Of a DNA stretch of 64,000 nucleotides, positions 10,585-23,771 are shown one piece after another (the first letter of the stretch is position 1; each line of letters starts with the position of its first letter). The notes beneath the pieces were generated by a model, which worked only from the letters and a program-made list of their open reading frames with translations, was not told the DNA's origin and ran no database searches. The position numbers were made by a program, and so were the translations under genes. Origin of the DNA: Cloeon dipterum (taxonomy: Eukaryota > Arthropoda > Insecta > Ephemeroptera > Baetidae); the NCBI RefSeq assembly GCF_949628265.1, contig NC_088788.1, positions 22,678,335 to 22,742,334 of the forward strand. The letters are read 5' to 3'.

Positions 10585-13500
10585 CCAAGGAAGCAATAAC
10601 AATCAGCAAAGTTTTACGCCCACGCAAAAATGGCATTATCAGCGGCAGCGCATTCAGTGAAAAAAAGAGTCGCAGGCAAACTGTTGCTCCTCTTGTTCTC
10701 ATATACAGGCAGGGCAGGGGCAACACGGGGGTGGGTGGGGGCCCACTGAGGGTGATGACGTCAAAGCGGCAGCGCACCAGATGAATTACATCTTTTAGCA
10801 AAAATCGATCGTCGACTACGAGCCATGAAAACGCGCGACTGAATTCCCTCCACACACGTGAATGGAGCCATGTTCTGAGATTTTTCCTCACAAACTTAAC
10901 TCACTCGAAGGTTAAAATTACAAAAAGAAAATCCAGCAACGACATCAAAACTTATAAATTAGTCCCCAGATGGCATATTATACAATATATCTTTATTTTA
11001 AATTTAAAAAATAATCTAGGTAACTTAAAATCTTAAGAATTTCCAATGACTCAATAAGTTACTAACTAAGTGATCTATTAAATCACATCACTCTGTTTTA
11101 AATTTGTATACTGCATTCTTAAAGCAACATATTTGCTTGATTGATCTATGAAAAATATATGACTTTGTCACTTGGCTTATTAGAGAAGCGTTACACACCC
11201 GGTCTGTATGGACGCTTCCTTGAGAAGCCATATAATATTAATATAATTATGCTAGCCTTAACCAAATGTCTAATAATCCATTTCAAAGAAACCAGCATTG
11301 TAGCACAACTTTGACTGTATCCTTGTTTTTTTGCGAGTCATTATTACATTTTGCGTGATTAATTACTCTTAAATGTCCTAATTTTTCCGCCATCTCTCTA
11401 TCCCTCCTAGCCTTTTTATGGGTTAAATATAAATAAAAACTCTGCGATCGCGATCGTAAAAACTATTCCAATAAATATTTTTTTGTTATCACGTTTCCCT
11501 TATCAGTATTTTATCTGCACTTTATACAAGTTATGGTTTTGATTAAACTTTCAATATAAAGGAAAATTTTCCTAGTGGAAAGTAAATTTATGTATAAAAC
11601 TTTTTTCTAGTGTGTATGTTCTATTATACATCTACCAGCATTGAAGAATGTACACCGCAAACCATCGATCCTTTATTGAAAAGTTAATCTCTGTCATAAG
11701 TTTAAAGCATATCTTCTGGGATCAAATAAAATATGAGAGAAGCTAAAGCCATATAAAGAATGAGCAAAGTCGAGCGCTGGAAGCATTTTCTTTGATATAG
11801 TCTGTTTTACAGAAAGAGTAACCCTTTCACACGCTACTCTGACACGAAATAAGCGGTTGCCATGGCAACTACTTCCTTCTCTTGCTAAATAACAATGTAT
11901 CTCTATGATTTGCCCCCTCATTTCTCTCTTTTAGAATTTATTTCCTTGCACCCGCAGAACCTAGTAACAAACGTTGTTAAAGGCATCTGCTGGATCAGAG
12001 CCAGCAATCTTTCGGAGAAGACAAGATCAGGAAACAAAGGCAAACTTTCTCGGAATTATCTGCACTGGGGTGGCAACGGGAATGGGACTTATGATTTTGA
12101 TTTTAAGAAAAAGGATAAATAGTGTCATCGTAAATTTATAAAGTGTATATTTATAGTAGCATACATCCTTCACGCTTAGCATATTTTTATCTGCGTCTTG
12201 GCGGCAGAGTCTGTAGGGTGAAGCAAAATCAGATTTAAATCTGAGATTGAATCATAGAATTTGGAGAAAAGATTGGTATGCAATGGACCATACCTTATCA
12301 AATTAATATTCACTCCAAAGAAACACACATAAATTTTTTATTCATTACTTTAATTTAGTCGATAATATGTTGCAGAGGAGACAACAAATAAGAAGGATAT
12401 ACACTGAAGGGGTGACTGGATATAATAAAAATCGTGACATCATCGGAGCTGGAGAGCAGATGCTGATAATCCCAAAGCGTCGGTTTAATTAATTTTACCG
12501 AACGGGCGCGAGAGGAATCAAGAACACCTGCTCGCTTGTCTCTGTTTTAATTTGCTCAGCACGGGAGCGTTCTGTGCGCACGTGATGATCGGCTCATGTA
12601 AAGCAGAGGGAGAACTGCTTTCTTGCTATTGACCTTAGTTCCGTGCGCGAATGTTGCGCGCGAGAGTGATAATGAAGCACATCCACGTAGGGCACAATTA
12701 TGCAAATAAATAAAATGCACTCTGCGTTTAGCGATAGATTGACAGGCACGAGAAGCAGGCGGGCGTGTACCCTCATGAACTCGAATTCTGCCTGATCACG
12801 ATTGAAAACGGTTGCTTACACCAAATGTGTCAGTCCGCATTACTAAATTGCCTTAATCACGTAAATTTTATCCTGGAAGTCTAACTGATTTTTTCTCAGG
12901 GAAGCTGTGACTCTCGGAACACGGTTTTAAATACATTTTCATGCTGATTGATTTCTTGGTAGAAATAAAAAAAATACGTGATCACTTTGGAAATGGATAT
13001 TTTTTAACTTTACACTATAACCATCAACAAACAGCTAATGCGGCGGTGCCATATGCCTCCTGTCGATAAAGGGCAAAGAGCGATAACATAATATTTTTGT
13101 TTCCGATTTATTTCTAAATCGTCTAAAAAGATATGCTGTGCTGCTGCTTGAATTTGTTTTCTCATTTATATACAAACAGCTAGAGTTCCTTGATTCTCAT
13201 TAAACTAAAAAAAACTGATCATTACAGAAGCTAAATGTTGGGAATTCTGTTGTTATTATCTCTTATGGAAATGTATTAAAAGCTATTATATGCTAAGCTA
13301 GGAAGGATGTTTTCGCGTCTATCACCAAGGCCGGTAAATACTTAAAACCACAAACATCTTCCGAAGACCGTGAAACCCTTACACGTCAATGGGTTTTTTA
13401 TTCAAAATTGCCCTCATAAAATTTGATGTAATTAAAATAATGTTTTCCCATTGGAATAATCTTGAACATGACTAAAAACATAGCACCAAAAATGAAATAA

Positions 13501-15715
13501 GGCAGCCTCTTTTTGACCCTGTTATTTATGAAATAATTAACACAGATAATTTTATATTTTGATGATTTTGATTTAGTTATATTTAGTTATCTTTTTAAGA
13601 AATCTTGGTAAAGAAAAATAGTAAAATGTTTGGGTAATTAAGCTTTTGACTTTTCCTGCGCGTATTATAAAATTAGGATATTGTGTAATTTACAGTCTTA
13701 TAGATATGAGTATTAAAATATGTATTATGAGCACTTAAACAACTTGTTGTCAAGCGGGATAAACATCCAGCAGTTATGGAGGGTGAAAAAATGTCTAGAA
13801 AAATGCGTACTCCTTGCTCAATGCTTTGATGGAATCCACGTCTTCAACAAGCCCGCCTGTTTATCATGATTCAGCGGCTGTGGGAAATTGCCAATTTATA
13901 ACATTCTAGCCATCTACACCTAATGACAAGTTGCATGAAAAGTGGGGCAGAAAATAGGGCAAACAGCAAGCTCTCAGCTCCGAGAAAATGCATCTCGCGC
14001 AGGCTGCATCAACCTTGTGGCTGTTCGGTGAGCCTTTTCTCAATCCCCAAGGACTGTATACATGTAGTAGCTGCTGTTTAATTCACTAATAAGTCCCAAA
14101 AAATGATTCTGCTACTTCCTAATAGAGGCGTTAATGAAAGCCGAAATTAATAAAGGAATATTAACCAAATCAGATTTGTTGACTCCAAATTTTTGTTCAT
14201 TATAAAACTTTACCCATGGATTCTATATAGATTAAAGGAACAATTATTTATAGCCCTGGCGTGACGAAAAATCAGACAATATAGTAAAATGCAAAATAAA
14301 TCAATATTATCTAAATTATTTATTTATCAAATAATTTTATTAAATTGAGTATTTATTATTCTGTTAATATGCAGATTAAATTTTACGGGCAATCTATCGC
14401 ATTGTGCAACCCCGCGCTTTTTAAAAACGACCCACTTTTACTTTGAAAGTGTGCCTTTTTCATTCCAATGAGTTGAGAAAGTTTCGGAAAATAGCGAGTC
14501 AAGGCGCCAACACGTTTTCTGCTCACTGCTGGACGATAACCTCAATAAATTTATCGCGCGCTCTCTCGAATAATTATCAGGCGTGGGCAGCGAACTTTAG
14601 CATGTGATTCACTTTTCGCTTGACTTCCTTTACTATGAGTGCTTGGGCAATTTCCAATTCCGCTGCTTGCCACCTTTGACGCCTGTCTTTGTGAAATAAA
14701 ATATCCCTTGAGACTGCCTTGGTCTCATTTTCAGAATCAACTGTCCAGTCTTCAACACCTTAAATAGCACTTTTATGTTTTATCAATGATATCAATTTGG
14801 AACTAGAGAGGAAAATTAGGAGTCGCTGACGATTAATATCATGCATTAAAATTGCCTGTCAGCGCCCAACTCTTATTCTGAATGAACGAGCATCTGCATC
14901 AAACCCGAAAACTCATGGGAGCTGGCAAAGGAAGAGAGGAAGAGCAAGAGAGAAAGAGACGCAGTAGAAGTGGCGGGGTTTGCTGCAACTCGGAAGAGAG
15001 CAAGCTGACAAAAGGAGCAAAATAAGTACGACGAGAAGGAACTTCACGTTGCCTTTTGTTGGAGAGCTCTTTTCATTCGCATCGTGTGTTTTGCGCAAAT
15101 AAGTGCTGCTTATAATATTCTGTGCAATGTTCCACTCATAGTGTATGGAAGCTGTAAACCGAGGATTCTTTCAAAGCGTGCGCCCAAAGTGGTTTTTGCT
15201 TGACTTTTCTTGCTCCTCCCACAGTTATGTGCAAGTTTGTTAACACGTGTTGTACACCAATAAATTATTAATAAAACACTACCATGAGGACTTAAGCAAA
15301 AAACCTTAAAAAGAGTTTCTTGCAGTTGAAGAGATGTGACAACTGGCCAGTTTAGGTTGAAGCTCGTTTGAGTATGGAATAAAATTAGCACATTTGGAAA
15401 TAAATTTGGCTTAAAAATAACATTTTTACCTATTTTTCTTTTGGCGTCTGGTACATCTAATCCCTAATTTGGACCCTGCCAAGTTGGATCTGCGATTGCG
15501 CTAATTTTTTTCAATGAAACATGAAAAACCAACGTCCCACACACACACAAACTATCGAACACGGTGTCCATTCACGGCAAAAATGATGTAACGCCACTCA
15601 ATATAGGCAAAATCGAATACAAACCCCCACGGCCAAAACAAACGACGTAGCAACCCCGATATAATTGGGGAGACCCTAGGAGCGGGGGCGGAGAAATGCG
15701 ACAGTTGGCACTCAC
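10585..15715. other. Non-coding stretch, no gene identified
   Basis: About 5.1 kb of mostly AT-rich DNA. The open frames on both strands are short and show no recognisable domain, and no exon with both splice signals and a known family could be supported. Part of it may be an intron of the minus-strand gene whose first exon is at 15716-15785. Confidence 0.55.
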
Positions 15716-15785
15716 CTGAGTAGAGTTGCCTGGCCGAAGCGAGTTGGAGGGCGAAAAGCAGCACCACCGCCGCTGCCGACACCAT
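15716..15785 (-). CDS. Signal-peptide first exon of an unidentified secreted or membrane protein
   Basis: On the minus strand an ATG at 15785, in good context (A at -3, G at +4), opens a 23-codon exon. It reads MVSAAAVVLLFALQLASARQ followed by LYS, which is a typical signal peptide with a hydrophobic core and small residues before the likely cleavage site. It ends at a strong donor (TCAG then GTGAGT, phase 1). The upstream sequence is unusually GC-rich and CpG-containing, as expected near a promoter. The frame stays open upstream to another ATG at 15875, so a longer N-terminus is possible. I could not find the following exons between here and position 1. They may lie to the left of the window, in which case the LTR element would sit in an intron of this gene. 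The product is unknown. Confidence 0.5.
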
Positions 15786-17118
15786 GCTGCCGAGGGCGCA
15801 CACCGCTCGTCGACCGGCCGAGCCGCCTACTCCATGGTGTCGGCGACGGGCAATCAATAAATTTGTACCCTGCATTCCATGCGGGGCTGCCGGAGTAATC
15901 TGGGCTCGCTTCGCTGCTGCTGCTGCTCGCTCGCCTGTTAGTTAGGCCACCCGGCGCACGCGTGCTGCACCCATGCCGACGTCATTCATGCCCTCTCGCT
16001 CTCCCTTCTCGCCACTTGTTACACGCCCTGCACCATTTTCGACCCCCTTCGGTTACCACGGCCGATTTCGACGGGATGAATTTCGAATTTTCTCGTCCTC
16101 TAAACGAGAATCACAATTTCGATAGTGTCTTATTCCGGCTGGTGCGATTCCCTGTTTTGTGCAGGCCGGGACTTTGTGTTGCGTTCGCTACACTGCTGCC
16201 TAGCTGTTATCTTTTATTTTCTTCTGCGGGTTCCGTTTGCCTGAGAGTGGCGGGGGCAAATAAATATTATGCAAATTGTGCTGCCATCACTCGTGCTAAG
16301 CCACACGCCACACAGCTCGCAGACTAAGGCGAACTGTTAAATATCTTTTAATGTTATAGGGAGAATTTGCATCCCGCGTAACGCACTCAAATCATGAAAG
16401 ATAATTATATAAATTTTGTATTCATACAAATTCTTCTACAAGAAAATTTCGTAAATAATACAACACTATAATATACAGCTCAAAGCGTGTTGTGTGTAAA
16501 AAATTGCTACTTGAACACTTCTGAATTTCCAACCAGTTTTCCAATTAAAAATCATTTGAAAATTTTAGTTAAACTAATTTTGGGTGCAGATATCCAGCAA
16601 TAAAATCAACGAAATAATTACAACTAAAATTATTATGAATAATTTTTTAAATTTGAATAATATTTCAGATTCCAACCAATGGATAATATACATTAATTTA
16701 TCTGCCAAGTTCTAATTTCGCTTGAAAAAAAATGAGTCTTGACAAACACCCTTTAAAAAAAGCATTATTTTATTTGACAAGAATTATACGTGGGAAAAAA
16801 GGATTGCAAAAAATCTGCAACTGCTTCTGGCCGCTGGTTTTGCAGATCCTCGAGCACGAATTATTTGTTTTAGTAGCTGGGAAAAAATGGGACCATTAAT
16901 TTCAAATACACTATACTCAGAAATTATTATTTGCCCAGTATATTCTTCCCTGCATATATGAAACAGATAAAACACATACCAACTGCTTTGATCAAATATT
17001 TATTATGGAAAAGTAGAGGCTGCTATCTATTTTCTAACGCAGGCCCAATTTTTGTCGGGTTTTTATGAACACACCCAACACTCAGAGAAGGTTGTGTAGA
17101 GCGGTGTGGTGTCCAAGC
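15786..17118. other. Intergenic region, promoter-like GC-rich part then AT-rich
   Basis: 15786-16330 is GC-rich for this window, has a CTG-repeat patch near 15915, and lies upstream of the minus-strand signal-peptide exon, so it is the likely promoter and 5' UTR side. 16330-17060 is AT-rich upstream sequence of the odorant receptor. No coding region is supported. Confidence 0.45.
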
Positions 17119-18577
17119 ATGACGGAATCTATTGACGAAGATGGATCTGTGGTGTGGAGTTTTACTAAAACTGGTTTAGTACTGTTGAGAAGTATAGGCT
17201 TGATGCCTTTCATAAAGAAGAAAGCGCTTAGCAGAATTTTGTGCAAAATCACATTTGCTCATTTCTTGATGTCCGCGCTCTCTCAATTTTCATATTTGCT
17301 ATTCGCTGAGGGCAAAAGCTTTGAATCGGTTGTGCCAACGATATTGCAGTTGCTCATCATCAGCATTATTATTGCGAAATCGTTGATTGTAATTTATCGC
17401 AGGAAAGAGATAAGGGAGCTGCACTTTTTCTGGGAGGATGAAAAAGGTTTTAATGTTATTTCACTATCAATCATTTTCAGCAATTTTTTCTGATGTTAAA
17501 TGTGTTACAGATCTCATCAATTATTCAAAGATGTGTGTGCCCGAGATCAAGAGAGTTCTGTTCATCTATGTATTATCATTGTCCATTTCTGGATCAGCTT
17601 GGCTATTCGTCCCTTCTGTAAATCATTCAGCTCACCAAGAGAAAGGGCATACAAAAATGTCACAATTACCATATTTGGGGTGGTACCCACTAAATGTTGA
17701 AAATGAAATTTATTTTTATCTACTTTATGTTCACCAAATCATTGTTTTAACACTGGTTGGAATTGCTTCTCATGGCTGCAAGCTACTGCTTCTGACACTT
17801 ATAGTCTTCGTCAGCAAACTGCTTGCGTATTTCAACAAAAAGCTGAGAAATGTGCCGAAAGCGGAAAATTTAACGTCAAGTGTAGAGGGCTGTGCTAAGA
17901 TCAAGTCTAAGATCCAAGTGTTCGTATATCACAGAAATGGAGATTCCTAAATGCAATGTATATTCATTATTGTTTACGGTTTTCCAGGTTCTTACAGCAA
18001 ATTCATGGCACATTCTTGAAACTTGCTTTCCTCCATTTAACAGAACTGACAATTATGTTCGTAATTGCTGCGTTTCGAATGACAGATGTGAGCATCACGA
18101 TAAATTAAATGATTGGTTTTTTAAAATATTTTTTGTGTAAGCAGCCCCAGAATACTTTTTGGCAAAAAGTAATTTTGATGCATGGCGTATCTACCCAACT
18201 TTTATATTTCTATTTACTGTGCAGCTACGGCAGTGAAATAATTAATCAGGTATGTTGATTTTACAATATTAACTTCAAATTAGCTGTTAATTTTAAATTG
18301 GCAGTGTCACAAAGGTTCAAATATCATTTACTTTTGGCCTTGGGAAAACTGGAAATTAAAGGACATAGAAATGATGCAAATGATGGCAACAATAAATCAA
18401 CGGCCTCTTAAACTGAAAGCTGGGCTCTACACTCTGTCTCTGGAATTTTTCCTGACCGTACGATGTGTCATACAAGTGAAGGTTTCTAACAGACTATGAT
18501 TTTTGTTACAGGCTTCTGGGATAGCAGCAACTTCTTTTCTCCTACTTATTAATGTGAGGGACCACCATATAGAATGA
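17119..18577 (+). CDS. Odorant receptor (7tm_6 family)
   Basis: This is a ligand-binding subunit of an insect olfactory receptor channel, which acts in sensory-neuron membranes with the co-receptor Orco. Exons: 17119-17446, 17511-17923, 17998-18087, 18145-18249, 18305-18457, 18512-18577; about 384 residues, normal for the family. Supporting sequence: several hydrophobic segments; WEDEK then DLINYSKM across intron 1; the LLCSYGSEIINQ block before the 18250 intron; then WPWENWKLKDIEMMQ, RPLKLKAGLYTLSLE and a terminal SFLLLINVRD. These are the conserved order and spacing of the 7tm_6 C-terminus. Introns are 54-80 bp and phases agree. The ATG at 17119 is chosen for its A at -3; an in-frame ATG at 17065 has a poor context and would add 18 residues. 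The end of exon 2 (17917 or 17923) is uncertain. The last intron uses a weak donor (GTACGA), chosen because the alternative would be only 36 bp. The gene appears intact and lies convergent with Cdk9. Confidence 0.85.
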
Positions 18578-19441
18578 CATAACTAATGGAATTTCATGTA
18601 AATTAACTTAAATTTAATGCTTTAGAAACCTTTGATCTTTATCAATATTATCTTGGAGAATTAAAGCATTTAAAATTGACGATGGTTTCCTTGTTTTATT
18701 ATTTTGGAAGCTTAAGATATTGCGGGCTATGGGTTATCCTCATGCATGCATTATGGAAAAATCAGCATTATGGAATAATCAAAAGGAGTTGCTTAAATTT
18801 GAAATAAAAATGTTTTTTTTTGTTTGAATGCCAAGTTTTAATTATACAAATAATTACATGGTCTCTTTAACTAACCTCTAGAAACATGGCAGGATCAGTA
18901 ACTGACAGAGAGCGTTCCTAACCCAAGCAATGATTGGAATGGTTTGGATGAGTCTCAATCAATAATTGATCAAGCTGTTAGCTCATTTTGTTTAGGGGCT
19001 GAATGCCTACTGACTCACTTTACATTGCCAACTTAAGCCCATTCAGATATGGGAAAATGTGAAAGTATCTCTGCTTTCTGGTTTACCACTGGATGTCATA
19101 CGTGCGATTACATCACGTTTAGCATTTTGATAAGACCCCCAATGCAGGGGCAACAGTGGTTTATTGAAAAGGATCAAACTCAAACCTTGTGTCGCGTAAC
19201 GTTCATTGTTATTACTTTGCAGCATTATTTAGTTCACATGGCTTGCTGCCACCTGTGGTTGGAGCAAGAGTGCCTTGCTCAGTAAAGAAATTGTTACGTA
19301 AATTAAAAAATAATGGAATGCAAGGACAAATTTGATATCAATTAATTTGGTTTGAGAAAGGAGTAGACTCTGCGCCATGATTTTAAGGCAAAAGAAGTTT
19401 CTTTAAAATCTCGCACTCAGGTTATTTTAACCGCATTAGAG
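18578..19441. other. Intergenic between convergent odorant receptor and Cdk9
   Basis: AT-rich sequence that should contain the 3' UTRs of both genes. I see no coding region; the 78-codon plus-strand frame at 19049-19285 has no recognisable features. Confidence 0.5.
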
Positions 19442-22188
19442 TCAAAATACTCTATCTTGGAAGCCGCCATCAAGGGTGCTTGAAGGTTTTGCCTGGGCCA
19501 TTTGTTGCGAATGGGCAGCCCGCATGTGCCCAGGTCTGCGAGGTGGCGCGAGATATTCAAACATGCTCTGTGTGTGCTGAGCTAGCATTTTAGACAAGTC
19601 AGTTGGCATTGGATCTGTCCAGAAGAAATCGTGATTCAAAGCAGCGTCGCTGTCGGCTCGCTTCTTTGGATCTAGCATCAATAGCCTGTCCAGTAGGTCA
19701 CATGCGTAAGGGTCCTTCACGTACGGCTTTAGGCGTTCTTTGACCTTGCGCTTTTGGCCACGCGGCAACTCGACTTTGTTGAACAATTCTAGCGATTCAA
19801 CACCAGGCCAAACATCAGTTGTGATGGAGCCACAGAGCTGGCAGATGAGAGTGAGCTGCTGTATTTCAGTATTCCCCTGTGAAATGAACACCAGAACACA
19901 ATGAACCAAAGTTAGAAGAACATTAGACTGTTAACCATATTTTTTTACAAATACACCATATTAATGGGGACACTTGTTTTGCCTAAAAATGGAATGCCAA
20001 ATTGCAGTTAGAGGAAATGCACTGAGGCTTTATTGCCCAAAACAAAATTAGGTTGCAATTTTGGAATGCCCTAGAATATTTAGATGAGTTTGCAAAATCA
20101 ATTTTATTTATCATTATGTTCTTGAGCAAAATACGTTTGGATTTGAAAGATGTAATTTTAATTTGGAAATTGCATTTAATCCTGTTTCTAAATTTAACTG
20201 TAGCAGTGGAGACTTTCTGGCCCTGTTAGTATTTGGCCTCATTCAGGATCAAAGGTAATGTATTTTTTTATACCTGAAATATTTCTATCAGGTGCCAAAA
20301 CAGCTAGCAGTAAGAAGTAGAAAAGTGCCCTTTAAATCTTACATTGATCTAACTCAAAGGCATTTTAAGTAACCAAAATGAGGCCTTGAATAAACCAGAG
20401 GAGACTATTGAAAAACAGTAAAAATCAACCAAATTTGAAGTCTTGGTTATGCAAAATGATCCCAATAATGAATGAAACCCTTCAAGCCTTATGGGTCCCA
20501 AATTCAAGGATCTCCGGGATTTATTCCTTCTCAGTCCTGAATATCAATCACTGGTAAAACCCCATCAGTTGAACTTTCTACTGTAAATGCCCAAAATTTG
20601 GGCATTTTATTATTAAACGTGGAAATTTCAGGCACTCCACGATTCAACTATACCTTTTACAGCCATTCCAGGTATTTTATAAATGTTAAAACCAATTCTG
20701 GGAACTATTTTCAGGCAAAACCTTGTTACCTCAAAATTATATCTCATATGTAACAGAAAAACATGAATAATTAAGAACCAAAAGAATAATAATATCCTCT
20801 CATACTGCATGAAGTTTATCTTACCTGCATTATGGGGCTCCTGGTCCACATTTCAGCCATTATACATCCAGCTCCCCATAGGTCCACAGGAGGACCATAA
20901 TTTCGGTCTCCAAGCAGCAGTTCAGGCGGGCGATACCATAAGGTCACCACACGATTTGTGTATCTGGGGATGAAATTAGCTTGATCAAGAGTAATTATTG
21001 CTGTGCTAGGAATATTACCTGTTTTGCTGTCCTGTTTTAGAGACACTGAACGCTCTAGCCAATCCAAAATCGGCTAATTTTAGAATGCCATTTTTGGTTA
21101 TAAGAACATTTGCAGCCTTCATGTCTCTGTGAAGTATCTGGAAAATGAATCACATTTTAATGTTGTTTGGTTTAGAATATGTACATCAGTAGAGGAAAAA
21201 TTGCAAAAAGCTCAACACCCAAACTCGTTTCCCTTGTTGAAGAAAAGGGCAACAATCAATTCAACAATGAAAGTTTTGGGTGTTTTTAAGCGATGGGCAA
21301 TTTCTCCGCTGCCAGAATGACTTTCTGAGATTTACCTTGTTGCTGTGGATGTAATAGAGTCCATTCAACAACTGTTGCATCACCTTTTTTATTTCGCCCA
21401 AGCTAAATTTGACGTTGACATTTGAGAGAAGACCAGCAAGGTCATGCTCGCAAAAGTCAAAAACCAGGTAGAAGGTGGATTTGTATTTGTTGTGTTGGGA
21501 TGCTGAAACAGGAACAAATGACAGCAAATTCTTAAAAGAGTGTTGAGAAAATACGTCTTGTGCGGCATATCTCGATGAGGTTCACAACATTCTCATGCTT
21601 GAGAAGTTGCAGGATTTTCAGCTCTCTCAAGGCCGTGATTGGGAACTGCAAGAATAACAAGATGATAGCATGAAGTACCACTGATTCAGATATAATTGCA
21701 AGAAAAGATCAACAATCGATTCAAAAACAATGCCCTATCCAAGAGAGAAGTGTGAGTTGGTTAAAAGTGTGAGTCTTCCATTCCACAATCACAAAAATAA
21801 TCTAAATAAAAATGAAAATTGTATAAAAATAGTTCCTTACTCCTTCTTTCTCATTTTCCATCAGCACCTTTTTTAGAGCCACAAATTTCTTCATGTTTTT
21901 CCTGTCTCTTGCCTTAAAGACCTCACTGAAAGATTAAATTAATTTAAATTTACAATGGAATTTGAGGAACTACTGAACTAACCCAAAAGTTCCCTGTCCG
22001 ATTTTGGCGACCTTTTCGTATTTTACCACGTCATCACAATAAGGGAAATTGAATGTCTCTATGTATTTTTCTCTGTCCTTCATTTGACAGAGCAATCCTG
22101 ACGCTATAAGTGGGTCAGTGCTACTGGAAGAGCTAGAGGAACTGGAGGAGCCGGACGGGCGTCCACTGCTAGCCCCAGTAGAAGCCAT
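19442..22188 (-). CDS. Cdk9: Cyclin-dependent kinase 9 (P-TEFb catalytic subunit)
   Basis: With cyclin T this kinase phosphorylates the RNA polymerase II C-terminal domain, NELF and DSIF to release paused polymerase. Exons in transcript order: 22188-21983, 21925-21841, 21645-21555, 21502-21336, 21137-21019, 20963-20825, 19876-19442. All junctions are GT-AG in matching phase and give 413 residues. Visible features: glycine loop IGQGTFGEV at about 64-71, VALKK with the ATP lysine K87, the family-specific PITALRE (99-105), catalytic HRDMKAANV with D188, DFG at 206-208, T-loop RYTNRVVT with the activating threonine at 225, [10 protein letters not shown], and a C-terminal LAPPRR followed by a terminal RVF as in animal Cdk9. 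The N-terminus has an extra run of ten serines (residues 14-23), absent from the short vertebrate form. The gene appears complete and functional. It is convergent with the odorant receptor and divergent from the protease. Confidence 0.96.
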
Positions 22189-23771
22189 TTCTAAATGTTG
22201 AAATATTATTATAATTTCGCCAGTCTTGCTCCTCGTGATTCTAGAGCTCAGCTCTGTGTATCATACAGACACATAAATACATAAATGGTTGACGTAGTTG
22301 CAAAGACTAAGCAAAATCATTTCGAAAATTTACAGTGTACGACGGGTTATATGCACTTCTCGCCAGTATTCTTATGAGAATCCCATACTAAAATACCTAA
22401 AATAAATTAGGTACACTTTTGGCCGCGACTGTTTTCTCCTCCCAAACTTTTGGATAATTAGATATTATCATATCTCTTATTACAAAAGGGATATGTACTC
22501 ATAAGAAATGGCGAGGTGTGTCGAAATATATACGTAAGCACCAAATTGGATGAATTAATTCTTCAAAACAATGTGACTGTAGTTCTTAGAACATTAATGG
22601 GAGATAGATTTTGGAATGAGATACATACGCATGTTCCGGAAATAAACAATACAAATAAAATGGCGATGGCAGGTTAGCCACCAGAAGTTAGAAATAATGT
22701 TATATTGCCACCAGTCCCGCCACATTCATTCAGATTGATGTTACGTTCCCCGTTCCCTTCACATTGGATTCAAAGTGATTTTATTGCAGATAAGCAGGGC
22801 AGTTATGCTCCACACCTCCCCACATTCAGAACACAACAGATAAAATTACAAAACATTTTTTTTTTTTGTAAAATTTGGACCCCTCAATTTTCTCCACGAT
22901 TTTCAGTAAAAATGGTTGGCAAAACTGGGAGGCGCGAATGGATGAGCAGCTCTAGCGACTGCGTGGGTCCCTATCTATTACAGAATAATTATTATTATAT
23001 CATTTTTTAATAAAATATTATTATACCGCAACCCGCAATCGCTCCTAACTAAACTTAGAATACCATCCTGCATAAAATACTATCTTACTACAAGTTAAGT
23101 CGTAAAATATTTACACAATATAGAGATTAAGGTTACAAACAAGAATAATTAAATTAATTAATCAAAATAATATAGAAAAAAATTGATCATGATTCATAAT
23201 ACCGCTAAAAACTTTTGAGAATTTTAAAGAAACGTGTTGACCAGAAGTCTTGCAAAATGCCTAGTCAAGATTTTTAGATAATATTAAATTTACATATTAT
23301 TGATGGATGCCAATGAAGGCAGGTCATCATAACTTCTTAGTTGATTGCGGTGTTGAATATGAAATTCAAAATGCAACTTCCTCCCGATGAATAGCGAGCT
23401 GTTTTTTCTGTGAGATATAGAAAAATTAACAGCTCGCTTAACACCATAAGGGAGCTGCATTTAATCAATTTCTTTAGAGCTGTTTTGAGTTTAAGGAATA
23501 TTTATAAAAAAGCAGACATCCTAAGTAACCTTGAGTTTATATTTATAAACAATATAAATATAAGCTTGATACAGAATTTAACAAAAATCAAAATATACAC
23601 GCAGCCTGATCAGATTATATTGTGCTTATATTTATTCTGAAGGAGACAAATGGTTGAGTAAGTCAACGCAGTAGCTGATTGTTTTGAGCTAAACTCACGT
23701 ATAATTTCGGTAATCTCGTATATATATTACTGTTCCATAAGACAAGGGTATGAATTCTACTTTAGATAGCC
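22189..23771. other. Intergenic between divergent Cdk9 and CLIP protease
   Basis: 22189-22330 should hold the Cdk9 5' UTR and promoter. The rest is AT-rich. The plus-strand frame at 22705-23010 has no recognised domain and is not called. A fold-back repeat occupies 23300-23475. Confidence 0.5.
23300..23475. repeat. Fold-back (MITE-like) element, copy 1
   Basis: An imperfect inverted repeat: left arm 23361-23408, right arm 23421-23473, separated by about 12 bases. The shared arm sequence is GAAATT, a few bases, AAATGCA, CT, CCT, then AGCGAGCTGTT at the inner end. A second copy with related arms and a related left flank (GATG, CAATGA, GTCATAA) lies at 32615-32825, so this is a dispersed family and not a chance hairpin. 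No coding capacity. Confidence 0.65.

Noticed and set aside
22705..23010. 101-codon plus-strand frame between Cdk9 and the protease
   Set aside because: No known domain, no splice context, and composition changes within the frame; not supported as a gene.
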